The translations under genes and the position numbers were made by a program. This document shows positions 1 through 9,548 of a DNA stretch of 38,661 bases, piece by piece. The stretch is taken from assembly GCF_002294995.1 (NCBI RefSeq), contig NZ_NSGF01000034.1:1-38661 (forward strand), in the 5' to 3' direction. How positions within the stretch are numbered: the stretch's first letter is position 1; each line of letters begins with the position of its first letter. Source of the stretch: Mesorhizobium sp. WSM3860. GTDB lineage: Bacteria; Pseudomonadota; Alphaproteobacteria; Rhizobiales; Rhizobiaceae. Under the pieces are notes generated by a model. The model was not told the origin of the DNA and searched no databases. It worked only from the letters and a program-made list of their open reading frames with translations.

Positions 1-1766
1 GGCGATTCGTCAGCTTGATCGAACAGCCTCCGGGCCTCGGGAACCCTGTCCGACGCGGGCTCCGCATTGCGAACCCGCTCCAGCGCTAAGCGGAGGTAGC
101 GGTTGCCTGGAAATAACCGGGCGGCGAATTCCATGCGCGAATCATGATCCAGCCCAGAGATCGTCAGGCCCTGACTCTCAAGCGCCTCAGAAAATCTGCG
201 AAGAGTACGACCATAGACAACACGGGTGCTTGAGGCCAAGCTGCTGTCACCTGTCACTTGTTCTATGATGCGCGCGTCTGCCTTTGAGGGCACCGGCCGC
301 CGGCCAGGTGCCGAATAGCCCGGATCATGATATGCACGCAGGACGTTCAACGCCGTCCTTATATAAATGTTTTTCGGAAAGAACGCATCGACGTGATCGA
401 CCAGGGATTGGTGATCTTTTAGATCAGTCGCATGGCCACGAGCGCCGAGATCATTCGCCAATCGGCGAAGCGCAGAAGAGTATATTCGGAGCGTCTGCGC
501 GCCATGGTGTTGCTGAGCCGCAGCGTGGCCGATTGCCTTATCAATAACGTCCCGGTGCTCGTCGGATAGATGGGAATAGCGGGTAGCAGGGGCGCCCACG
601 GTAGCTGAATAGCCCGGCTCATGATACGCACGCAGGACATTCAAAACCTTCTTCATTTCATCGTTTTTCGGAAAGAAAGCATCGACGTGATCGACCAGGG
701 ATTGGTGATTTCTTAGATCAGTCGCTTGGCCGCGAGCGCCGAGATCATTCGCCAATCGGCGAAGTGCATACGTGTATTTTCGGAGCGTGCTCTCGCTATA
801 TTTTTGCTGAGCCGCAGCGTGGAGGATCACATTATCAATAAAGTCCAGGTGTTCGTCGGAGAGATGGGGATAGAAGGGATCACGGGTGCCACTCGCGACA
901 GGTTCACCTTGGAGCGGGTCGGCCCCGTGCTGCTCAAAGCTCACTTGCCGGGCCTTGCCCGCATCCGGCAAGAGGTTATAGCGGCCCGAGAAAGAGAGCA
1001 TCGCGTCAGGCACGCGTTGGGCCCCATGGAAGAAGCCTTTGGGGACGGCGAATGAAACGTTTATGGAGTGTTCGATCGCAGCCGGGAGCTCAGGCCATGC
1101 GGAGCGCGCGGCCTCCGCATGCAGCCTTCCGATGTGTTCGGACCCTGTCCCTTGAATGGGTACCCCTTCCAATGGCCATCCACCCAACTGCTGCATGGGG
1201 AGATGCATCGGCACGCGGCCGCCTGAAACGCCGACTTCGCTGAGCGGCTGCTGAGTGACGGCGGCTTGCGGCGTATTGAGGGCCCTCTGCATCTCCGCTG
1301 GCCGCAACTGTGCCGCGGAATGTTCATTGTTGATGACCCATCCGGTTGGTAGGTGGTCGCCCTGGCCCGGATCCGGTGAGGGCCGGATCTGCTGTCGGCT
1401 GGCAGTTAATTCTGGCGGGGCGGCGGCCTCAACCCCGGCGTGCCCAGAGGCGGTCGCTGCGAAAGCGTCCGCCACGATGCTGTTGAGGTCACCCGGTCCA
1501 GCGGGCATCCTTGGGCCACTGAAAAAAGACGAGGCGGCTTGACCATCCTGCGCTTGCTGAAGCACTTCGCGGAACCCCTGTTCCAGCTGCAGAAGCTCCT
1601 CTGGATTGGTTGGCGATTCGTCAGCTTGATCGAACAGCCTCCGGGCCTCGGCAAGGTGCTGCTCAACGCCCATTTGCCGCGCCTGGACCGCTTGCCCCCC
1701 CTCTTCCACGCCGGCGTCCTGCACGGAAGCTGTCACACGGGATGGATTGCGATTTAGCGGGTCCAT
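1..1766 (-). CDS. Repeat-rich putative secreted effector, Msi059/NopD-like (partial, 3' end outside window)
   Basis: Reading the minus strand from an ATG at 1766 gives 588 uninterrupted codons to the window edge. The first ~280 residues are Pro/Gln/Ala-rich and low in predicted structure. They are followed by two ~90-residue repeats (871-598 and 574-305), each starting near HLSDEH, passing through LRRLANDLGARG and DHQSLVDHVDAFFPKN, and ending near AYHxPGYSA. A more divergent third unit follows (TLRRFSEAL...). The repeats look like helical SAM-like or core-binding modules of tyrosine recombinases. The ORF starts 25 nt after virD4 with a weak GAGG Shine-Dalgarno, so co-transcription is likely. 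From memory, M. loti R7A carries msi059, a VirB/D4 effector with a C48 (SUMO-protease-like) C-terminus, beside virD4, and NopD-type effectors have similar repeats. That identity is inferred; the diagnostic C-terminus is not in view. Confidence 0.75.
   Translation of the reverse strand, partial: MDPLNRNPSRVTASVQDAGVEEGGQAVQARQMGVEQHLAEARRLFDQADESPTNPEELLQLEQGFREVLQQAQDGQAASSFFSGPRMPAGPGDLNSIVADAFAATASGHAGVEAAAPPELTASRQQIRPSPDPGQGDHLPTGWVINNEHSAAQLRPAEMQRALNTPQAAVTQQPLSEVGVSGGRVPMHLPMQQLGGWPLEGVPIQGTGSEHIGRLHAEAARSAWPELPAAIEHSINVSFAVPKGFFHGAQRVPDAMLSFSGRYNLLPDAGKARQVSFEQHGADPLQGEPVASGTRDPFYPHLSDEHLDFIDNVILHAAAQQKYSESTLRKYTYALRRLANDLGARGQATDLRNHQSLVDHVDAFFPKNDEMKKVLNVLRAYHEPGYSATVGAPATRYSHLSDEHRDVIDKAIGHAAAQQHHGAQTLRIYSSALRRLANDLGARGHATDLKDHQSLVDHVDAFFPKNIYIRTALNVLRAYHDPGYSAPGRRPVPSKADARIIEQVTGDSSLASSTRVVYGRTLRRFSEALESQGLTISGLDHDSRMEFAARLFPGNRYLRLALERVRNAEPASDRVPEARRLFDQADES
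305..871 (-). repeat. Two tandem ~270-300 bp coding repeats
   Basis: Two adjacent copies, near 598-871 and 305-574, share long identical stretches, for example around 675-760 and 375-460, and are in frame in the partial effector gene. The DNA similarity implies fairly recent duplication or gene conversion. Confidence 0.85.
1612..1651 (-). repeat. 40-bp exact direct repeat (copies at 1-40 and 1612-1651)
   Basis: The 40 bases at 1-40 recur exactly at 1612-1651, in the same frame of the partial effector gene, encoding EARRLFDQADES near the N-terminus and again about 530 residues later. This suggests the protein is built from longer duplicated blocks that continue beyond the left edge. Confidence 0.9.
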
Positions 1767-1791
1767 ACTAGCCTCACATCAAACTGTATCG

Positions 1792-3522
1792 TCAAAGTCG
1801 CTGCGTCAATTCAGGCAGCGGGTCATCGAGTTGAGATTCTGCCGAGAGCCCCTCGTCTGCTATCGTCAAGGGTGCCGGCTCCGGGAGGACGCCCGCCTGG
1901 CTTTCGAAGATGCGTTTCAGAATGCGATCCGAAAAATATCGCACCTTCCTCAATTTCAATGGTGGCAGACCTTTGATGAGCACAATCTCGTAGTCGTCAT
2001 CGAGCAGCCGAACCTGTTCCGGACGCAACAGCGGTGCACCTTGATTTGACTTCTGAATGTTCCAGTCGAACGTTCGCGCTTGGCTGTAGGAAATCGATTT
2101 GGCTTCAAACGTGTATTCACCGATGGCCTTCGAAATGTAGTTCGGAGTCTCGTCATCGGCAGTCGCCATGAACACTTGCAGGCCCGTATTGCTGAGAAAA
2201 TTCTGCTTGCCAGCCTCACCATAGGCCCCCGTCAGTGCCGAGAGGCTTTGGATGATGAGCATAAAGCGACCCTTGTAGCCGGCGATGGTCGTAATTGCGG
2301 TCTCGATCGCCTCCAGCTTACCCAAGTGTTTGAATTCATCGAGCAGAAACAGGACTTCGTATTTTTCATCCTGGCGAGGCATCGACCGCTGTAGAATTGA
2401 AACGACTTGCTGAAAGAACAGGCGGACCAAAGGCGCGACCACCTCAAGATCGTTCGGACTAACGCAAAGATAGATGCACGTTCTGCGACGGCGAAGATCA
2501 TAGACCGAAAAATCTGAGCGACTTGTCGCTGCCTTTACAGCGGGATCCGCCCACAAATTGAGCCCGCCATCGCCAAGGACGGACGTGTAGGAAGTTAGGA
2601 TTTTTGTATCGTTCCCAGCCATGTCGTCGAAGATGCGTTGCGCTTCTTTGTTCCGGGTTTCCATGGCGAGTCGCGCGAAGAGCTTAAACTTCTCCCCCGG
2701 CTGGGCGAAGAGGTCATAGACGGCGCCGATTGTTGGCGTGCCCCGCTCGATGCAGGCAAGGATCCCCGCCACAAAGAGATCTCGCGCGCCGTTGACGAAA
2801 CCTTCCGCGCCCTCCCCCTTCGCCGTAATTAGGTTTGCCGCCAAGCGGCGGGCCTCGGTGAATTGCTGCTGCGGAGGCAGCGCAATAAGGTCCAATAACG
2901 GATTAAAGCAATTCGTGCGCCGCTCAGAATCCAGCGGCGCAAATTTGAACACCTCGGCGCCGGCAGCCTGGCGCGCCCTCGAGGTAAGCTCAAAGAGCTC
3001 CCCTTTGACGTCGAGAGCTATAACCGAGCCCTTGAATGTAAGTAGCGTTGGAATGACTATGCCGACGCCCTTACCAGCACGGGTCGGTGCGACGATAAGG
3101 CTGTGAGGCTGCTCGCCATTGGTTAGGTAGTAGCCAGGCCAGAAAGGGCCACTCGTCTTGCCAAATACCGGGCCTGTTACGCCACGGTATCGTCGTAGAA
3201 AACCCGGGCGTCTCATCTCATCCACTCGCGCCCAGCGCGCCGTCCCGTGATGTTCGAGGTTGCGCCGTGTTACGATCTGCTGAATCAGCAACACCACCGC
3301 GGACGTTGAAAGCACGATAGCTACGCCCCGATAGAAGACGGGGGTCGCGAAACCCAGATAGAAGGGCGTCTCAAACCAAAAGGCCCGGACGTCAAACGTC
3401 ATCAAAGCCGCGCCGCTACGCCAGTGGCGGAACGTCGCGTACAAACTTGCGGCGCAGAAGCCCAAGGCGAGCGAGCACGCGATGCTAAGAGCTATGTTGG
3501 GGGTCGTTTTTGTTGAAGCCAT
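1792..3522 (-). CDS. virD4: Type IV secretion coupling protein VirD4
   Basis: Hexameric inner-membrane ATPase that recruits effector proteins to the VirB channel. Two N-terminal membrane segments (about residues 10-33 and 63-85) precede a cytoplasmic TraG/VirD4 domain with Walker A (APTRAGKGVG, Lys near 151) and Walker B (VLFLLDEFKHLG). The frame is open to 3558, but the Met at 3522 (MASTKTTP...) matches the start I recall for Agrobacterium VirD4, giving 576 residues; neither start has a good Shine-Dalgarno. Similarity to Agrobacterium VirD4 runs over almost the whole length, up to YFSDRILKRIFESQ near the C-terminus. It is flanked upstream by the VirF-like effector and downstream by the repeat-rich effector, so this is a T4SS substrate-delivery block. 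The virB genes are not in this window. Confidence 0.95.
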   Translation of the reverse strand: MASTKTTPNIALSIACSLALGFCAASLYATFRHWRSGAALMTFDVRAFWFETPFYLGFATPVFYRGVAIVLSTSAVVLLIQQIVTRRNLEHHGTARWARVDEMRRPGFLRRYRGVTGPVFGKTSGPFWPGYYLTNGEQPHSLIVAPTRAGKGVGIVIPTLLTFKGSVIALDVKGELFELTSRARQAAGAEVFKFAPLDSERRTNCFNPLLDLIALPPQQQFTEARRLAANLITAKGEGAEGFVNGARDLFVAGILACIERGTPTIGAVYDLFAQPGEKFKLFARLAMETRNKEAQRIFDDMAGNDTKILTSYTSVLGDGGLNLWADPAVKAATSRSDFSVYDLRRRRTCIYLCVSPNDLEVVAPLVRLFFQQVVSILQRSMPRQDEKYEVLFLLDEFKHLGKLEAIETAITTIAGYKGRFMLIIQSLSALTGAYGEAGKQNFLSNTGLQVFMATADDETPNYISKAIGEYTFEAKSISYSQARTFDWNIQKSNQGAPLLRPEQVRLLDDDYEIVLIKGLPPLKLRKVRYFSDRILKRIFESQAGVLPEPAPLTIADEGLSAESQLDDPLPELTQRL

Positions 3523-3746
3523 CGTTCGGTAGCTAATGCTGCGCTTGCTTTCAGACACTGAACCGACGTCCCGATGTCGCCGCTCGACAGATCAATGCCG
3601 GAGCGGGGGGATGCTTGCATCGCACCACCCAGCAGACGTTGTTTTTGAAAGTTACCCTAAAGCAGGTGCGTCAACGGCCAGCGAAGTGGAAAGGGCAAGG
3701 CCGTGCACGGATCGGGCAGTAAGCGTCACTTACCACGGCCAAGACC

Positions 3747-4625
3747 TCAACGGCCGGAGCGATCTCTGCTTCTGGAAGCAGCCATTAGATCCTCTCGGGC
3801 GTGATTGTAGGCTTGGCTTATGGACTGCCCGACTTGGCCACCTCGCCGCAGCTGTTCATGGGAGGTTTGCGGTCCTACTGTATCACGGACTGAAGCCGCA
3901 ATACCTGCTATGCGGTCGTCCAAATTCACACTCCGTTCCTCTGCTGCATGCCGCGGCGGAGGCATGTTCTGCAACAGGCCATGCAGGTCGGGAAGTGAGT
4001 TAGCTTGCGCTTGCTGATTTGCGTCCAGCTGGTGATACGCGGTCACAATGGCATTTTGGGCGGTCACCTTGACCATGTGGTGCTGATGAGGATCAGCAGC
4101 CAATTCAATGGCCTGCTCAAAAATGCGCGATTTATTTTGGTCATTAAACTTACTGAAGTTTTGCGCCACAAACATAACCCCTAGAGCTTGCTCCATTGGG
4201 TCCATGTTGCCAATGCGATTAACAAGAGCAGTCTGCTTCTGGGGCCCTAGAAAATGGCCTACATTACTAGCCGCTTGGACTTGGAACAATGCTACATCAT
4301 CCGAGTTGAACCCCAGCCCGGCCGTCAATCTGTCGACCAGATCGTTGGCTGCTCGTCCGAGCTGGTTGTTGCGCCTATCAAATCTGCCGAGGTCAGATTC
4401 TTGCCCGGGTGCCACGTCCTGAACGGCACGTCGCATTTGCCTCTCGGCGGATTTGAAGCTCCCAAGATCGCGTGCTGTATCGCGCGGGTTAGCGGTTACT
4501 AACCGTTCGGCAACATTGGTCAGTGGCCCCCCTGGAAGGCCATCGTGGTTGCGCTGTTCCTCGGCCCTCCTCCCGTCGCGGGATGAACTTCCGGCTGCAC
4601 GTTTTGGTCTGCTATCGCGATCCAT
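3747..4625 (-). CDS. virF: VirF/Msi061-like F-box effector of the VirB/D4 system
   Basis: A 292-residue soluble protein. Residues ~30-65 (LTNVAERLVTANPRD ... AV) align by eye with the F-box of Agrobacterium VirF (LT-VA-RL-T-NP...AV spacing), which binds Skp1-type proteins of plant SCF ubiquitin ligases. The C-terminus, REDLMAASRSRDRSGR, fits the Arg-rich VirB/D4 signal R-X7-R-X-R-X-R and closely resembles the end of VirF. The middle region is mostly helical and not recognised. The gene lies upstream of virD4 on the same strand with a 188-224 nt gap, and a vir-box-like site is 74-85 nt before its ATG. The role in the plant cell is inferred from the family; M. loti Msi061 is the expected closest relative. 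Confidence 0.85.
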   Translation of the reverse strand: MDRDSRPKRAAGSSSRDGRRAEEQRNHDGLPGGPLTNVAERLVTANPRDTARDLGSFKSAERQMRRAVQDVAPGQESDLGRFDRRNNQLGRAANDLVDRLTAGLGFNSDDVALFQVQAASNVGHFLGPQKQTALVNRIGNMDPMEQALGVMFVAQNFSKFNDQNKSRIFEQAIELAADPHQHHMVKVTAQNAIVTAYHQLDANQQAQANSLPDLHGLLQNMPPPRHAAEERSVNLDDRIAGIAASVRDTVGPQTSHEQLRRGGQVGQSISQAYNHAREDLMAASRSRDRSGR

Positions 4626-4698
4626 TGATCGGCCTCCAAAGGCGTTTCTCTACCCCATGAGGTTACCACCCAAGCTTGATCTGCTAAACCAATATGGT

Positions 4699-4710
4699 GT
4701 TACACTTGTA
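4699..4710 (-). promoter_or_regulatory. Candidate vir box upstream of the virF-like gene
   Basis: On the minus strand TACAAGTGTAAC matches the VirG-binding consensus TNCAATTGAAAY at all but two positions, 74-85 nt before the ATG. Two-mismatch sites are expected several times by chance in a window this size; the support is the position and the known VirA/VirG control of such effectors in Mesorhizobium. Confidence 0.45.
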
Positions 4711-6389
4711 GTCTCGCAGAGGCTTCTCCCCGCTCTCTGCGTCACGCCGAGAGCCGGTCTAAGCCAAAGAAATATGATGAAGTTGGCCTCAAAGGCATGC
4801 ATGTTTCGCAGCCTGACGGCACGAATGGCACGGCAGATGCGGCCTCTTTCGCCTGCTCCTACCGCCGTTGGAAAACCCCGGCATGATGTCGTCCGCAGCA
4901 GCTTCTCCTATATGCTCGAGCGTTTCGATGACGACCATCGCCTTTTCCAGCCAATCACCCGGGCTGTCCTCCTCCCCTTGCAAGCAAATCAGTCGCGACC
5001 CGCTCGGCTATTTGCACAGCCCCGCGCGCAACGCCGCCCCTCCTCGACGCCGCCTGTCGTGCAGCGGCAGTCGGGGCCAGCGCTGGCGACCGGGGCCGGT
5101 CCGTCCGTCCTGCCCGCGGGCTAGACCGAGCGAGCCGATCGCAGCTCTAGACGCAATCGCGACATCTTCAATTTCAATGCCTTGGGCCGCCGGGTTCTCT
5201 CAACGAGAAGTGCCAGCTCCGGAGCAACATGATTTGTCGCGGCGCTGCTTGCAACCGGATGAGAACAGGCCGCTGCGCCTGTGGATACCTCATAACGAGG
5301 CATTGTTGGCCCGTGTTATGGAGGTTGATCGGTTGCGATTGTCGCAGCGCCCCAGCAGTGCGACGATCTCGCGATCGGTTTAGAATGTGGCGTGGCCGCC
5401 GCGCCTCGCCGAATATGGTAGTTGCTGGAAATAGGTTGCCGGATCTAGGCGGTTCTCATTTTCGGCAAAGGGTCGCCGCCCTTACAGGCAAACTCGTCCC
5501 GTTTCTGGAGGGTATGAAGGACAATCTCTGCGGCAAACCAACGCAAGCTCAGTCGATTCGGTCACTATAGGGAGGCAAGTCTTGCCGCCCTGGCTGATCG
5601 CGATTTCAGCGCTTACCTCGCCACCCGATGCACCAAGCACTCTGCCGAAGGCAGATCGCGCTATCCGGCGCGCGCCAACGGAAACGCATATCCCTTTGCC
5701 GGGGGCGCCGGTTACCCTGCATCGCCCCTCGACGGCAGGACTCACAAAGAGAGGGTCAGTTCCTCGCGCCGTCAGGGTCAGTTTCCCGCTTCGACCGTCA
5801 CCCATCCACCGGCCATGCTGGTTCTAACAGGCCTGTTGGCGGGAGCGGGATGGCGCGCAAAAGCTGTAGCTGAAGCATTCGAAGCCGTTCTGCGCTCCGC
5901 ATTTGCGGGCAGCCTCCTTGCCGGCTTGAGCCGCTGATCGGAACGACGGGGCCGTATCCCGAGCGGGCACCAGCGTGAGCGGCTCGCCCAATGCGAGCTT
6001 GGGTCGCTTTGATTCCCCCTCTGGCCTGATCCGGCCCGAGATGCGTCTCCCCTGCCGGCCGAGACCGCCCCAAATCCCTGGCTGTGTAGGTCTTTGGCGG
6101 GCTGCGAAATCGGGAACCAGTATCGATCAATAGAGCGGATCAGCTTGCTTTTGAAGCACGCCATTTGCAGTTCGGGCATAGCACCTGCTTCCTCGAAGCA
6201 AGAGCTGCAGGGTGGATCGATCCGGCACCGACCCTTGCGCAGGGGGGCTGGGTTTGAGCCGGTGCCGGACCGAACCGTCTCAGGCAACGCCGGCTACCTC
6301 GTGGAAAATTAGGTTCACTGCGCGGCTAAACGGTGGCGATAATGTGTCAGGGAATCACCGTTTCCAACACGCGCCTGTCAAATGTGACC
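4711..6389. other. Decayed region without a recognisable intact gene
   Basis: No ORF here resembles a known family throughout. A minus-strand stretch at 4789-4983, and its upstream continuation in a shifted frame to about 5040 (AVQIAERVATDLL), has coding-like composition and could be a gene remnant. Around 5120-5220 the minus strand has a short leucine-rich stretch loosely like the N-terminus of IS66 TnpC. Plus-strand reading around 5810-5935 is also coding-like. None is firm. Confidence 0.4.
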
Positions 6390-6705
6390 AGACGTTGAAG
6401 AAGGAGACTGAGGCGGAGATCCTCTGGCAGTAGGACATCGAGCCGGACGTGCTGGTGCACGGCGACTTCGAACGAAACGACATGGTGCAGCATTTCGGCG
6501 AGCAGCTGGTGTCCGGTCTGCCTTCACCCAACGCGGCTGGGTGCAAAGTTATTGCCCCAGCCACCTGCGCTCTCCCATCTTCGCCCGACGCATCGCGGCC
6601 CGATCCGATGACGTCGCGCTGGTGGCAATTGGCCCAGTCAATGACGGAAATCAAATGCTCACGCGCCCGACGCGTTCGCTATTTTCTCAAGATCTGCGAT
6701 TGAGG
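6390..6705 (+). pseudogene. metE: Remnant of metE (cobalamin-independent methionine synthase)
   Basis: The plus strand reads KKETEAEI, then after an in-frame stop DVLVHGDFERNDMVQHFGEQ, matching the conserved LDVLVHGEFERNDMV-YFGEQL block of MetE. Further blocks are recoverable only by switching frames: WVQSY with a following CxRxP-like piece, SRPDPMT-RWWQLAQSMT, and QMLTRPTRS for KGMLTGPVT. At least one stop and two frameshifts, and loss of the rest of the ~760-residue enzyme, make it non-functional. Confidence 0.75.
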
Positions 6706-7731
6706 TCGAGGTGTTGTCGCCGTTTCAGCGGGTAAGACGGGATAAGATATCTCGGGTAGCTTTCCGGTCAGTGAACTAAGGAAGGCAACGATCCGGTCGA
6801 CTTCGTATCCCGTTAAGTCTTCGCCGAGCTGGGTGGTCCCCATGGTGGCGACGGCCTGTCTCAGGTCCCAAACCTTGCCCGAATGAAAGTACGGCGCCGT
6901 GATTGCTACGTTCCGCAGCGGTGCCACGCGGAAAACATAGGAATCGTCAGCTGCATTGGTGACGGCAAATCTGCCCTTGTCGTACTCGGGCAGAACATCC
7001 GCGCTGGGCTTCTCAACGAGGCCGAATGGGTAATACCCTTCGCCTCCAACGTTAATACCGGAATGGCAAGACGAGCAGCCCTTTTCGATGAAAAGCGCCA
7101 GGCCCTGTTTCTGTTCGGAACTGATGGCGGCATCATTGCCATTGAGAAAGGCGTCGAAGGGGGCCGGCGTGATCAGTGTCGCCTCATAGGCTTCGATTGC
7201 TTTAGCAACGTTATCGAAGGAAATGCGATCCACTTCATCCGGGAAAGCAGAATTGAACCACTCGACGTACTGCGGCATCGACTTAACCGTGTCGATGACT
7301 TGATCCGGTGTGTTGGCCATTTCGGCACCGGCCTGTATGGGTCCTTTGGCCTGAGCCTTCAGGTCCGCGGCGCGACCATCCCAAAACTGCCCTTTGTTGA
7401 AGACAGCATTAAATACCGTCGGCGCATTGCGCGATCCCTTCTGCCAACCGTGGCCTATCGACGTTTCGCGATTGTCGTCGCCTCCGGTCGCCAAGTTATG
7501 GCACGAGTTGCACGAGAAGACGCCTGACGAGGAGAGGCGCGGATCGAAGAACAGTGCCTTGCCGAGGGCAATCTTCTCCGGTGTGATCGGGTTGTCGGCG
7601 ACCGCCGGCCTGGATGGCAAAGGCTTGAATGTGGCCAGTGCCATTTGTCTGAGATCTACTGGGATCAGTTGCGCAGCAACTGCAGTGGCCACCAGAAAGG
7701 CAAGGGCCGTCGCAGTGAATAGCATTTTCAT
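6679..7731 (-). CDS. Di-haem cytochrome c peroxidase (CcpA/MauG family)
   Basis: Periplasmic enzyme that reduces H2O2 with electrons from c-type cytochromes, or a related MauG-like oxidase. The N-terminus (MKMLFTATALAFLVATAVAA) is a Sec signal peptide. Two haem motifs are visible: CNSCH (74-78) and CSSCH (219-223), with the family features FFDPRLS and NAPTVFN. The frame is open upstream to 7959, but the ATG at 7731 is preceded by AAGGAA and starts the signal peptide, giving 350 residues. It stands alone between a metE remnant and an IS110 remnant. The length is normal for the family and no damage was seen. Peroxidase versus MauG-type oxidase cannot be decided by eye. Confidence 0.88.
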   Translation of the reverse strand: MKMLFTATALAFLVATAVAAQLIPVDLRQMALATFKPLPSRPAVADNPITPEKIALGKALFFDPRLSSSGVFSCNSCHNLATGGDDNRETSIGHGWQKGSRNAPTVFNAVFNKGQFWDGRAADLKAQAKGPIQAGAEMANTPDQVIDTVKSMPQYVEWFNSAFPDEVDRISFDNVAKAIEAYEATLITPAPFDAFLNGNDAAISSEQKQGLALFIEKGCSSCHSGINVGGEGYYPFGLVEKPSADVLPEYDKGRFAVTNAADDSYVFRVAPLRNVAITAPYFHSGKVWDLRQAVATMGTTQLGEDLTGYEVDRIVAFLSSLTGKLPEISYPVLPAETATTPRPQSQILRK

Positions 7732-7799
7732 AAATGGTTTCCTTGCGGTGAGCAGGCAACCATTCTCCACATGCGGTTCGCTGACGCCTTGCGCTAGAT

Positions 7800-8213
7800 C
7801 AGCGCATCGAGCGAATCTGGCCTGCCGACCGGGCCCAATTCGGCATCGAGCCGCAGCCTGTACGGCGACCATGACATTCCGGCCCGCTCTCGCAACTCCA
7901 AGGCGATCCGAGCGATCTTTGGGCTGACGCCGGTGCTCGATGAGTCGGGCGAAAACCACCGCATTGGCCGGATCTCCCGCTGCGGCGACGGCATGACGCC
8001 AACGCTGCTTTACGAAGCCGCGCAGGCACTGCTAACGCGCATGACGAAATGATCCTGGCCGAGGGCGTGGGCGATGAATGTTGCAGGCGGCGCGGCCGAC
8101 AGAAGGCCATTCTCGCATTGGCTCGCCGGCTGGCGGTGATCATGCATCGCATGTCACGCGACGGCACAGAGTTTCTTTGGATGCGACAAGACATCATGCC
8201 GAAAGCTGCCTGA
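7800..8213 (+). pseudogene. C-terminal remnant of an IS110/IS1111-family transposase
   Basis: The plus strand reads SKAIRAIFGLTP, then GRISRCGDGM, LYEAAQALLTRMTK and a stop, followed after a frame change by KAILALARRLAVIMHRM and DGTEFLW before the terminal stop. These are the characteristic C-terminal blocks of IS110/IS1111 transposases (GRISKCGDGMVRTALYEAA...). One in-frame stop and at least one frameshift; the N-terminal DEDD domain is missing. Confidence 0.8.
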
Positions 8214-8714
8214 TCGTGCGCCCGACCATTGCAGCCTGCCGGCGCGTGCAGTGGGCCTGTCAAGGGCAAGTCGCGGCGCACTCTGTCCTTCGGCCACCCT
8301 TGACCGGCCACTTGCGCGTGGCGGCCGAGCCGAAACCAGGTAGGACCGTCGAACACGGGAGATGAAACATGGTCGCAGAGCGAGCGTGACAAGGATGACC
8401 CCGTAGGGTTCCACCAGCCGGTGGAAAGAGCGTCGCGGGAAGATCAATGAGGTGAGTTCGCGAGGGTTGCAGTACGATCGCATCACACGATCAGGACACT
8501 TCCGAGATTGTTTCGGCTGATTCCTTCTGATTCCCGTCAAGGCGACGGCCGCGCGCCGATCCCGCAGAGAAGCAAGCCCAGCGAAAGGCCTCAGATGCCC
8601 GCGAAGCGGAAAAGCTCAAGAAGCGCTGACTTCAACACGCCGAAAAGCAATCCTCGCTTTTGATCGAAGGGCGGGCCACCGTTCTCCGCCTCGGAACATG
8701 ACGTCTAGACATAG
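8214..8714. other. No recognisable gene
   Basis: About 500 bp between the IS110 remnant and the prephenate dehydratase gene. No ORF here has similarity I recognise. Confidence 0.5.
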
Positions 8715-9548
8715 CTAGTAAAGACGTGGGTACGATCCCAGAATCCTAATGCCATCGATCGCCGCCAACGCAGCCAGCGCCGGGTTCGTCGAAACATGTC
8801 CAGCGACATCGATGACATACTGATGGGTGTCCAGTCGCTCGCATGTCGGACGCTCATAGATGTTGAGAACGAATAAATTTTCCTTTGAGAACATCTTAAG
8901 TACATAACTGAGGTTTTGCTCTGAAACGCGGAGATGAAGGGTCGTCCGGTCGAATCCAGTCGGCGCAGGAGTCTTGCGTCCAAGCACCCACCACCGGGTT
9001 ACGTTGTGCAGCCCTTCTTCGATTCCTGTTCGCAAGATCTGCAGATTGTATAGCTTGGCTCCAAGTGCAGGACCAAATGCCGCTATCGAGGGAGACTTTT
9101 GCCAAGCTACGAAAGATGTCGCTCCCATGCGGCTCACTCGCTCAACGGTCGGCATGTTCTCGTCGAGCCACGCGGCCACCTCCTGCAAGGCTACGGGATG
9201 GCCCATTACCTTGGTGATCGTCGAGAAGCTAGCATCCTCCGTTGCAATCAGGCTGTAGCTCAGGACCTTCGGATACTCGGCGATGATCCTGGGAGATCTC
9301 AAGCTCAGGATTTGGTCGAGGTAAGGAGTGGTTCCGACCAGAGAGGTCGTAGCTGGGGCGCATGCAACGTCGACGCAGCCCCTTTCATATGTTTCGAATA
9401 ATCGGTCGCTGAACGGAACGAGTTCAACTTGGTCACCAAAGATGTCCAGCGTGGCTTGATGCGTCCAAGTACCCTCGGGGCCAATGTACCCGGCCCTCTT
9501 GATCCCCGAGGTGTCAATCACTGGAGGCCGCTTGAATTGCTCGTTCAT
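8715..9548 (-). CDS. pheA: Prephenate dehydratase
   Basis: Converts prephenate to phenylpyruvate, the last step before transamination to phenylalanine. From the ATG at 9548 it is 277 residues: a PDT domain starting at YIGPEGTWTHQA, with TRWWVLGR at the usual TRF-x-hhG position, then an ACT-type regulatory domain (TTLHLRVSEQ... to the C-terminus). The frame is open to 9605 (Met start MCLFLGC...). At 9548 the GGAGA is directly against the ATG, so the start is uncertain. TRW replaces the usual TRF, a conservative change next to the catalytic Thr. It is monofunctional (no chorismate mutase domain), as in most alphaproteobacteria. An extra copy in an accessory region near an aminotransferase and a monooxygenase suggests a specialised aromatic pathway. 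Confidence 0.85.
   Translation of the reverse strand: MNEQFKRPPVIDTSGIKRAGYIGPEGTWTHQATLDIFGDQVELVPFSDRLFETYERGCVDVACAPATTSLVGTTPYLDQILSLRSPRIIAEYPKVLSYSLIATEDASFSTITKVMGHPVALQEVAAWLDENMPTVERVSRMGATSFVAWQKSPSIAAFGPALGAKLYNLQILRTGIEEGLHNVTRWWVLGRKTPAPTGFDRTTLHLRVSEQNLSYVLKMFSKENLFVLNIYERPTCERLDTHQYVIDVAGHVSTNPALAALAAIDGIRILGSYPRLY

Noticed and set aside
4789..4983. 64-codon minus-strand ORF after the virF-like promoter
   Set aside because: Coding-like, but no family match, no clear start signal and a frame break upstream; left as part of the decayed region.
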